From Isoetes taiwanensis (Eukaryota; Streptophyta; Lycopodiopsida; Isoetales; Isoetaceae): DNA of 64,000 bases. A model generated the notes under the pieces. That model worked only from the letters and a program-made list of their open reading frames with translations. It did not search any database and was not told the DNA's origin. The position numbers were made by a program, and so were the translations under genes. Where the stretch lies: the NCBI GenBank assembly GCA_021234155.1, contig JAJEKV010000011.1, forward strand, positions 16,392,943-16,456,942, given 5' to 3'. The first letter of the stretch is position 1, and every line of letters begins with the position of its first letter. Shown here piece by piece: positions 47,033 through 55,286 of the stretch.

Positions 47033-48189
47033 TCATAAGCGTGGATAAATCTTCATAAGTTCTGCATTGCGTACTCCTTTAGTGTTTTGAGAATTTGATT
47101 CTTTTTCAGCACCATTCTCTCCTAGGTTCTTACCTTGTGCATACGCTCTTGTTCCATCTGCAATAGTCTCAACCGTCGATTCTAGTTGTTGTATTGCCTT
47201 TTGAACATAAGCCTGGTCTGACCTCCATTTGATGTCAGGGACCGCATCACTTGTACTTAACCTATTCGGAAAATATGAGCTTTTGAAGTTGTTGACATTC
47301 TTCAATTTATCTAAGACTATCACGTGCATCGAGGACTGGAACTGATGGTTGTCAGCTCCATTGATAAATTTGGTTGGAAGCCCCTTAATATTTGCACCGC
47401 CAAGGCTTCCTTGTTGAGTGGATTCGTTAATAATCTGTGCATGAATTCTGGACCCCATATTAAAAATCCAGGTCCCTTCTAGTAACAGCATTGAATTTCC
47501 TTCCACAACTCCATCAGCCGAATGCCATATTGGTCTAGTTTCTGCTGCTTTTTTCTCCATTCCTTGCCATTCTGCAACTCATTTTCATGTTGCGGCATCA
47601 TCTGGATTTGAAGATTCTACAACCAATGTGGCTTCTAACGGAGTTTTAACAGCATCTGCTACAGAGTTTCTTCCGAATGGTATTGCTTCTGCACTAATTA
47701 TTACTGCCATCGATGCCTCTTGTTTCAAACTGAAATTATGGTAGACTGTCGCAGTCTTCTCAAGCATTGGACATATTTTTTATCCTTTGCAATCATTATG
47801 GGCTTCTCTTTGGGCAACAAGAAAGTCTCTGTTTACTGCCTCCTTGACTTTGATATTTTGGCATTTAATCTCGATGCCATCAGTCAATAACACTGGAAAC
47901 CTCCTAGCTCTTTTGCGGCATCGTCCTTCAACCCGGCTTCTTCATCAGCAATGAATAACTACCATTGCATGTCTTCCAAGTGCATGGAGGCGACTTCTCC
48001 TGCCTTTATAATTTCGTCCCAATTAGCCATCTTTCTAATCTTGGCTCAAAATTCCACATGATTCTTTACTTCTTCCTTTGAAATTTCATTCTGATCAAAT
48101 CGTTGTACTGGGTCTTGAATTTTGACCCCATCACCCTTCTTTTTCGGGTCTTCTATCTGGACTCCATCAGCATCTTTCTTCATCTTCAT
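47033..48189 (-). pseudogene. Leader-proximal ORF of a Copia-like element (gag position), broken
   Basis: The minus ATG at 48189 lies 55 nt after the primer-binding site and opens a Lys/Asp-rich frame (KKDADGVQIEDPKKKGDGVK). With a TGA after about 48 codons, a TAG, one or more further stops and at least one frameshift, the reading continues through WDEIIKAGEVASMHLEDMQW and KDDAAKELGGFQ to two longer frames in the same register, 47767-47585 and 47560-47033. The last is 175 codons (WHSADGVVEGNSMLLLEGTW; QAYVQKAIQQLESTVETIAD). The position is that of gag, but I see neither the usual Copia gag pattern nor a zinc knuckle. It may belong to a non-autonomous element carrying an unrelated or captured ORF. 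Total reading length would be about 385 residues. Confidence 0.5.
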
Positions 48190-48243
48190 AGCATATTAAG
48201 GCTAGAATTTCTCCGCTTCGCAGGTCCCTGGATCAGGGCTCCT

Positions 48244-48255
48244 GCTCTGATACCA
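48244..48255 (-). promoter_or_regulatory. Primer-binding site, initiator Met-tRNA
   Basis: The minus strand reads TGGTATCAGAGC, the exact 12-nt complement of the plant initiator Met-tRNA 3' end used by most Copia elements. It directly abuts an LTR end (AACA). Confidence 0.85.
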
Positions 48256-48533
48256 TGTTACAAATATAATAGAAGAACAAAATGGAATTGATCAGACTGA
48301 TTGGAATAGCCCCAACCGTGGCTTACAGTTATATGTGACCAATCGCCATAGACGCACCCTTTCATACAGGTGTATCCTTTCTTATGGATCGTTGAGATGG
48401 ATCTATATGACATATTCAACAAAATTTAGACTTATTCAAATCTAATAAATAGCCTTCAAAGATGCGATGATAAAATTATATGTATTTTTAACTCTTGTTT
48501 ATTTTAATAATTTCATCAGTTACTCGCTTATCA
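48256..48533 (-). repeat. 5' LTR of a Copia-like element (278 bp)
   Basis: In plus coordinates it runs from TGTTACAAATATA to GCTTATCA. On the minus strand it therefore begins TGATAAGCGAG and ends TTTGTAACA, immediately before the primer-binding site. TG...CA ends and ~280 bp suit Copia. The outer boundary is set where similarity with the 37.3-kb copy of the flanking element starts again (near 48535). That marks this LTR as the edge of an insertion into or beside that element. No second LTR was found in the window, so the element is truncated or rearranged. Confidence 0.65.
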
Positions 48534-49029
48534 GGATCGAAATCATACAGTACTTATTGAACTAGCTGCTGGAAGCTCGCTCATGGAATGAGAAACCCGT
48601 AACTTCTTTGGTAATATTTGATCTCTTGCAAGGCTCGGGCAAAACCCGAATTTTGCGAGCGTTTGGAGTTTTGATGCATTGGGGGGAGGTTGAAGATTCC
48701 CCATATCTCGTGTCGGGCATTCTCCCTCTGCATACCTTACTTTCTTGGCTTCATAGTACTGGCAGTAAGCATCGTACATCTTTTTGTATGCCTTATAGTC
48801 TGCCAGTTCCTTCTTATATTTCCACTCCGGCCCTATTGTATACGATTCCCTTGCAGGCCGACCTCTCGGTTTCTTATCGATTCAAGGTAGGGTCTCGGGT
48901 GGTCCAAGGGGGCTGGAGTTTATGTGTCCTCTCCCTCGCCTTTGTGGTGTCCTGATGATTCTGGCAAGGGCTGATCCTTTGCCCGAGAAGATTCTGTTTG
49001 TTCCATGAGTTTGTTTAGTAGGCAATGGG

Positions 49030-49482
49030 CTAAGATGGTGGGACATCTCCTTCCGGTCTCTCGTGTATGACGATACCTGTAGGTCTTTTCTTCTTCTTTG
49101 GTTGTTCTTGTTGTAGCAGCCCTTTGCCCTTCAGATCTTTGTCCTCCATGTTCTTCGTTCTCTGCTCTCTCCACCGCTCTTCTTCTTCACGCCTCTTAGC
49201 TCGACATGACCTCTTCTTTTTCTTCAGAGCCTTCTTTTTCCTCTTTTCAAGACATCGGGCTTCCTTCTCTTCTGGGATACGTTTCTTCTTGGCCTTCGGT
49301 GTCTCCGTCTGGTCATCTATTTGCTTTGTTTCTTGTTGCATCTCCTCCTATGTGCCCTCTGACTGCTCCTCAACCTTTCTCTCCTTTTTGTCATTTCTCG
49401 ACTTCTGTTGCGTGGCACGTTTTTGGGCGCTCGCTCTTTCTGCTTTTGTCATCTTCTTGGTTGTCTGCTTTGTGCGAGCCAT
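49030..49482 (-). pseudogene. Lys/Arg-rich ORF beginning MARTKQT, one in-frame stop
   Basis: The minus ATG at 49482-49480 gives MARTKQTTKKMTKAERASAQ, followed by a very basic, Glu-rich, probably helical or disordered protein. A TAG at 49350-49348 interrupts it after 44 codons. The frame then resumes (EEMQQETKQ...) and runs to 49030, about 150 codons in all. Runs such as KKRIPEEKE, KRKKKALKKKKR and EQPKKKKRP look like nuclear localisation signals. Residues 2-7 equal those of the histone H3 tail, but nothing after residue 8 resembles H3 and there is no histone fold. A TATA box lies about 100 nt upstream of the ATG. Whether TAG is a mutation or a read-through codon cannot be told. The copy at 37.8 kb is too degraded to help. 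Confidence 0.5.
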
Positions 49483-49584
49483 ATTTGATGAATCGATGAT
49501 CACCTCAAAGGCACGTAAGAAGCGGCTAAGAGGTTGAGCAAGATTAAACAAAGCAGGCCCTAAAAAAATGAGATGTCGGTTTCC

Positions 49585-49592
49585 TATTTATA
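49585..49592 (-). promoter_or_regulatory. TATA box of the Lys-rich ORF
   Basis: The minus strand reads TATAAATA, 103 nt before the ATG at 49482. The second copy of the element keeps a related TATAAATG (near 37899-37893) at a similar distance from its start codon. Conservation in two copies supports a promoter role. Confidence 0.5.
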
Positions 49593-50366
49593 GCGTTGAA
49601 AAAATTTAGGGTTTGGCAAATCTCTCTTTTGTCAAACCTATGCAAGAAGTAAAGAAGCTATTGTAATATGTGTTTGACATACCCGTTTCTTGTTTACCAA
49701 ATCGGGTATCGAGTACGAATAGAGCTCAAGCCTGCGGTTGTGTCTAGCAGAAGGCCTTTGTATTCTGTGCAGACTAAGTAGAGCAGTGGTTGTTCTTCTC
49801 CTGACAAGATTTTTACCATAGATACCTTTCTTCTCAATTCAATCACGACTTTTGGGGAAGTGTCTCTACATGCTTCTCATTCTTAGCTTTTCAGTTCCTG
49901 ACGAATTCATGTGACCAGAAGACATATTTCTTTATGTCTTTATTGCTAAGTTTATATCGGTCGAGGAAGCTAATCGCTGAAAGAGTGACATCTCCAGACA
50001 ACCTCTCCCACCGTTGTTTTCATAATGCGTCATCCTTGACATATAGTATAGTATTATTAACCTCAAAATCACGCCTGGCATGAACTTTTAGGTTAGTAAA
50101 TTTGGCATGCTTTTGAGGTTAACAAATCGCGTCTGGCGTGCTTTTGAAGTCAGCAAATCACGCCAAGCATGAATGTAGTAGAGATAAATAGGATTACCTC
50201 TTATAAAGAATAACTTATCCCATCTCCTTAAGCATCGCTGAAATTTTGGCAAGATTAGCTGTTGGAATATCATGTTTCAAAATTCGGCACCTCGTGTAAG
50301 CATAGTGGTTGTAGAACATTGTCTAACCCGTCATTTTAGCCTGATTTATTAGGGCTCTCTGCCCCT

Positions 50367-50903
50367 TCACATAATGTTGACCGTCAATGATAATAAAATT
50401 AACATTATCATTCTCCTTCCAGTGAACCGCATTCCTCTATTCAAAGGGCTTGTTCTTAGACTTATCCCAAGGCAGGACGTCTGTTGGTATGGCATTTGTC
50501 CCAAATTCTTAACCATAGCATGCAATATCTCCATTGCGTAATCAGGATCATAGTGTCTCCTAACATGTATGGGACATGTGATCATACTAGGCGGTCAATG
50601 TGTGTGTTGTGTACATAATTCTGTCTAAGGATGTAGTTATCAGCATATTTCACAAGTATATTTATAGCCTCCAGCTGCCGAATTCTTCTCCTGCTTATTA
50701 GCAAAACTTGTAATTTCTAATCCATCCATAGTGACAGGTTGCATATCCTTTCCAAAATCTAGCACTCTTGTAGTTGCTATCTGTTCTGTTTGTTCCTTTC
50801 CCTGCCGCAGATAAAAACTTGCACCAATCTTACTAGCCAGTGCTCTTCTCACTGTTGTCAGTCCTTTCAAGGAGTCCCGAAAAATGACATGGAAAAATAG
50901 CAT
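50367..50903 (-). other. Two unidentified minus-strand frames
   Basis: The frame 50903-50640 (ATG, 87 codons) has a charged, protein-like composition (GLTTVRRALASKIGASFYLR and KQEKNSAAGGYKYTCEIC). The frame 50585-50367 (72 codons) includes DYAMEILHAMVKNLGQMPYQ. Neither has a motif I know. They lie on the same strand, downstream of promoter-like sequence at 51.8 kb and upstream of the Lys-rich-ORF element. They could be parts of one decayed retroelement ORF. Confidence 0.25.
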
Positions 50904-51059
50904 GACCCCAAAAATGAATGTGGCTTTGGAGATAAATTAAGTTAATTCCTTCAAAAAAGCTGCCAATGGAAAGGAAATCTCATTCTAAATGAGATTCAAG
51001 CCTTATGTATCACTGTGAGTGAATCTTTGGAACTTGAGAATGCTTTAGTTATTGTGGTG

Positions 51060-51127
51060 CATGAAAATAGAAGTCCAACGCAGTAGACACAAACATGAAA
51101 ATAGAAGTCCAACGCAGTAGACACAAA
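51060..51127. repeat. Perfect 34-bp tandem duplication
   Basis: CATGAAAATAGAAGTCCAAC followed by GCAGTAGACACAAA is repeated without a mismatch (51060-51093 and 51094-51127). Confidence 0.95.
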
Positions 51128-51807
51128 GAATGGAAAGACCCCAGTCCAATGTACAGATCAAGGTGTTTCTACTTTCTCCAGCTTCTTGAATGAGATGAAA
51201 TTGGTCATAGTGGAAATTTGGGAGAGTACTTTTGGACTGCCACAGTTATGGAGTAATTTATGGCATTATATTTTTCTGCAATTCAGTTGTTAGCTCTAGA
51301 TATAGCAGCTTTATTTTGCAAAAGAAAAATGTATTGTGATAGGCATACCCTTTGCAACACAGTTGGAAATCATTTTTCATTTTGCCTAATTTTTTCCTCT
51401 GTTTAGGTCTTATGTTTCGAGAATTAACACATCTGCTTTTCTGTTTGTTTATTGCAGGTTTTTTGTTTGTCTTTGAAGCGCATGGGAGGAGATGATCCAA
51501 AGGAGATTGTTTGAATCTGTGACATTACCTTGCTTCATTAATTCAACGCAAAAGTACATCTCAAAATATGAAAGAAACCAGCACGGATCAAAGAAAATGG
51601 CAGGAAATAAGAACAGATCAAAGCAGCACCAAAGCATGATCTTGGGGAAGATTACAATCTCGGTAGAACATCCATTCTGTTGATGGATTTTCCCCACAAT
51701 CCCCAACAAGCGGCCTCAAGAGGCAAAAATCAAGATCACTAGTGCTGCAACAAGAAGAGGAAGAAAAATCGAGAGAGAAAGCAGAGAGAATCTGGGCCCA
51801 AATTTCT

Positions 51808-51951
51808 TTATATAATAAACCAAGAAATACAAATGAATGAGCCCTCCATGCCTCTGAAACATGGAGGGCCTCTGATCTTGAACTAAGCAAGAGGCTGCCA
51901 CCCTCTTGTAAGATTCGTGGAGCAGGGAAAGAGGAGGAGCTCGTGCTCCTC
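51808..51951 (-). promoter_or_regulatory. Promoter-like block with TATA box and two hairpins (LTR remnant?)
   Basis: On the minus strand TTATATAAAGAA lies near 51819-51808, followed by a pyrimidine-rich leader. Upstream are two perfect hairpins: GCCCTCCATG / CATGGAGGGC (51841-51850 with 51860-51869) and GAGGAGC / GCTCCTC (51934-51940 with 51945-51951). This combination is typical of an LTR U3/R region. TGTTGGGGATTG further down (near 51709) could be an LTR-type terminus. No partner LTR is in the window, so the assignment is tentative. Confidence 0.35.
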
Positions 51952-52234
51952 ATTTTTCTTTTATAATTCTTGCCCCTTAATCTCATCCATCCATCTCAAC
52001 CACTTCATCTCCACCATCCTTTTTTGCCTCTTCATCTTTACCCTTCATTTCTGCCTCTTCATCCTAGCCTTAGATAATGTACCCCTCTTCAACCACTAAA
52101 AAATCTTAGAAGCCCTTAAATTTAAACAATTAGATCTAGGCCCTTTTTTATTTTTTAGTGCCTTAGACCTTTACAACATTTGGGCTTTATAATCGACCCC
52201 CCTTCCAATGGTTCTCTTTCTTTTCTCTTTTTTC

Positions 52235-52267
52235 ATGTTGACCGGGTGCCAAAAACCCGGTCAACAT
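52235..52267. repeat. Perfect 13-bp hairpin
   Basis: ATGTTGACCGGGT, a 7-nt loop (GCCAAAA), then ACCCGGTCAACAT. Both arms match without a mismatch. It lies in low-GC sequence just upstream of the LINE-C copy. It may be a transcription terminator, a recombination or integration scar, or the end of a small element. Confidence 0.9.
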
Positions 52268-52360
52268 CTCGCCCAAACAAAAAATGGGCCGGTCCCCTCG
52301 GCCCTCTTACTTCAAAGTTTTTCATATATTTAGTACAATAGTTGGTCCCTTAGACCCAAT

Positions 52361-52388
52361 AAGGAAGGAAGGAAGGAAGGAAGGAAGG
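52361..52388. repeat. (AAGG)7 microsatellite
   Basis: Seven perfect AAGG units. Confidence 0.95.
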
Positions 52389-52633
52389 TACTTTTATCAT
52401 CCACGGAGACCAATCGGTCTATGGGGACAAAAACGCAGCAAGTGGATTACTGCCTGGATTAAAAAACCCCCGCCCCGAAGGGTTTTCGAGGGAAAAACCA
52501 TGGCAGCAATCAGCCTGCTGACAAACTAATATACAAAATGCAGAAACACCCAAATATATCTGATCATGCACCGCACTGCGGTTACCTAACGGAAAGCGGC
52601 GAGGCGGGGCAAAGGTGACCTCGCGAGGTCCAA

Positions 52634-53983
52634 TTACCTCTGAATGTACGACCCGGGGCGCGTCTTGGCGGTGTGTTCATCGGCAAATGTAAGGGCAAGT
52701 CCGCAGGTACTAAGGGGCGTATCGGCCGAATCGACCGCGGCCCGGCAACTCGAAAGTGTGAGACTCATCCTCAATGGCCCCTGTTTGACGCCGATCGCCA
52801 GCGCTGTCTGGCGGGGCTCCCCAATCCACCCGCCCGCCTCGATCGCGAAGATGGTGGGCACAATGCGAATGGAGGCAATGAGTCTGCGGCTTTTCGGGCG
52901 GTGGGAACGCGGTAAAAGCCGTGGCCCCGGGCTAACACGGGGGTTGATGTGCTCCTTGTAATGGGCCGTTTTGACCTGCTCTCTAGAGCCGGGTCCCGAG
53001 AGCTTACCCGAGAAACAAAGCGTCTAGGGTACTCCCCAGCGGTATCTGTCGGCCAGTGTCCACACCTGCGCATCGTGCTCACCGCGTTCCATCCGGCAAA
53101 CCACTCTCTCTCTTACCCTCCACAGGCCCTAAGCCACTGCGGACTCATTGCCCGCGGTGTAAGCCAAAAAGGGGCCAGAGCATCACCCATAGTAACCACT
53201 TTCTGAAAAATAGACGATGTGTCTATCAAGGGGAACGCTTTCGGCGGCAAGAATCCGGTTTCTGCTTGCGAGAATCGATAGGGGGCGAAGGTTTCACCCC
53301 AAGTGCCCGTGCCAAAAATGCCTTCTACACCTGCTCCAAGTCATTCCATGTCGCCAAAGAGATGGCCGGGCCCCAAACCTCGACCCGTCTGAAGGGCGAC
53401 AGCTCGACCAATGCGGAACGATGTGACCGATGGCCCCAATCATAGAGCTCTGCACGGTGTTGTTGTTCTGCATGGCATAAAGCGCTTTCCGGCTGCACTG
53501 TCACCCATAGCGGATAGAGCGCCTCCCGCCCGAGGCGAGGGGAACTCCACCCTAGATACTTGTAGGTGGGCGTGGCGCCCACAGTTTGTCCCCGATATGT
53601 GAGTGCGGGAGGCATGGGGTGGCGTGAAGAGATATGAGAACCACCACGGTCTTGGCGGATTCACGCAGCGCTGTCTCAGTAGCGACAAAATGTGTCTAGG
53701 GCATCCGGTGAGACTGCATAGCTTTTGGGGTGTGGGCGGCCAGGCCAACATCGTCCCGCATAGATGAGTTGGCGGATGACACGTGCAAAAGGCGTATGCC
53801 ATCTCCCCCATGCTCAGTAAGCCAGGGCTCTAACTGATCAATGTAGAGGCCAAAAAGTGTTGGCGAGAGGGGGCAACCCTGCCGGACCCCGATACTACTG
53901 GTGAATGCTTGGCCCGTCGGCTGCATCTTGCCAAAACAACCGAAGTTTTGATATCCGAGACTTCGAACTCGAAAAATGATCAT
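52634..53983 (-). pseudogene. LINE-C copy 3: reverse transcriptase core and C-terminus
   Basis: In minus orientation with frameshifts. The frame 53983-53696 contains SSIGVRQGCPLSPTLFGLYI, the unmistakable RT motif B region, and then RDDVGLAAHTPKAMQSH, where a LINE has YADD(V). The Tyr-Ala pair is lost or shifted, so the catalytic box is broken. The frame 53615-53325 has YRGQTVGATPTYKYLGW, the post-palm YLG block, and VEVWGPAISLATWNDLEQV. After shifts, the region from 53.0 to 52.64 kb includes FAIEAGGW and a Cys-poor version of the C-terminal finger region. The 5' part (endonuclease, linker) is absent, consistent with 5' truncation, which is common for LINEs. It is the same family as 30.55-32.96 kb and probably 15.2-16.1 kb. 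Confidence 0.8.
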
Positions 53984-55280
53984 CTACACATATATAATTC
54001 TTTCTCCATAGATCTGATTCTTATGTTCTATCGTTTTCTGTTGACACCTGTTCTTCTTTTTCCTGGGTACAAATTTTTCGTGAAGAATTTCTGGTGAAGT
54101 CTGGGCTGGAAAAATCGATATAAGCATGCAGCTATGGGCGCGATCCATTGCTAGCAACATGGCAACAGGGACACGACTGGACCTCTTATACTGGCAGAAT
54201 TCTTGCAGGCTTGCCTCAATTTCAGGCTTCTAGAACTTGAATTTGGCTTATTGATATTGGTCTTTTGTTCTGCAGCATTCCTCAGATGGATTGCTTCTGG
54301 GCTTTTGCATTTTTGGAAAACTCTGAGGCGTCTGATCGCCTCTTCTGTCGTGTTTATCTGTCGTGTTTGGCATGTCATAATTTGCGGTTGCAGGGTTTAA
54401 TCTGGCAAGTAATTCAATTCGGCAACTAGTTGCTCTGGCTTTTGTATTATGTAAGTGAAAGAGCAGGGGAAGCTCTGTTCCTGCAAAGCCATGTTCCTGC
54501 AAAGTTTGCATCAGAGGGAAGGAAGACCTTTCCTTCTATGATTTGGGCAAAATTAAATCGCATGTAGACTTAAGAGGCAACAATCGAATTTAGATCTATG
54601 ATCAGAATTGTGTCGCGTTGTTCCTTTTAACTGTTGTAATGGCATCCTATATACATTAAATTCGTCATTAGATTGTGGATAACGAATCTCTGAACTGTAA
54701 CACTTCAATATGACATTTTCTCAGCGTGAAATTAACTGCGGAGATAGGTGGATGGATGTCATTTGCTTGAATCGGCTGTAAACATGGCTTTAACTAAAAA
54801 TTGGATTTACACCGGCTTGAAGAGGGATTTAAATATGCCAGGCATTGAAAAATGGTTTAATTTGCTTGAACAGGCATGACCAAGGTTCCTATGCATCAGG
54901 GATTTTAACCAGATCGAGTTGAAACAGGTTTCTAAAGATAGGTTTTGCTAATCTGCTCTACAAATCAACCCACTGCAAATGCTACCGATTATTGCTAGAT
55001 TTGTGTTGTCATTTTGTGCTAGATTTGGGCTCTTAGTGCTAGATTTCTACAAAAGGCCATAAAAAAGAGGGCAAACCCATATTTTAAAGCATCAGATTGT
55101 TGAAAATATCGAGCTTTTGCCATGTTGATACAATCTGTGCCATGGGGACGATGAAGGGTTGAGTGCCATCACCTGTGGAAAGGGGGATCATCCATATCTG
55201 ACTCACTTGCAAAGAAATAGGGAAAGGTTGCTGATGCTTTTTACGGTGCTTCGATCGGCTCCCGAAATTAACTCCAGAGG
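53984..55280. other. No supportable gene
   Basis: Mixed sequence with short frames on both strands and no motif. Nothing distinctive was seen. Confidence 0.45.
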
Positions 55281-55286
55281 CCAACC

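Larger units (their letters stand above)
48534..49650 (-). mobile_element. Repeated element carrying a Lys-rich ORF (fuller copy)
   Basis: Shares its sequence with 37285-37965 in the same orientation, which makes it a dispersed repeat. It carries a promoter-like TATA box (49592-49585), an ORF starting at 49482, and downstream minus frames including 48779-48543 (Ala/Lys/Pro-rich, unidentified). The left edge is the Copia-like LTR. The true outer limits are unknown. Confidence 0.6.

Noticed and set aside
49030-49482. Histone H3 gene
   Set aside because: Only residues 2-7 agree with H3; there is no GGKAPRK block and no histone fold.
48608-49537. Plus-strand frames of 115 and 156 codons
   Set aside because: They are antisense shadows of the Lys-rich minus-strand ORF; the Ser/Phe-rich translation is the expected complement of Lys/Glu codons.
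51675-51709. TGTT...AACA segment as a complete small LTR or inverted terminal repeat
   Set aside because: No primer-binding site, polypurine tract or partner copy next to it; kept only as part of a tentative promoter remnant.
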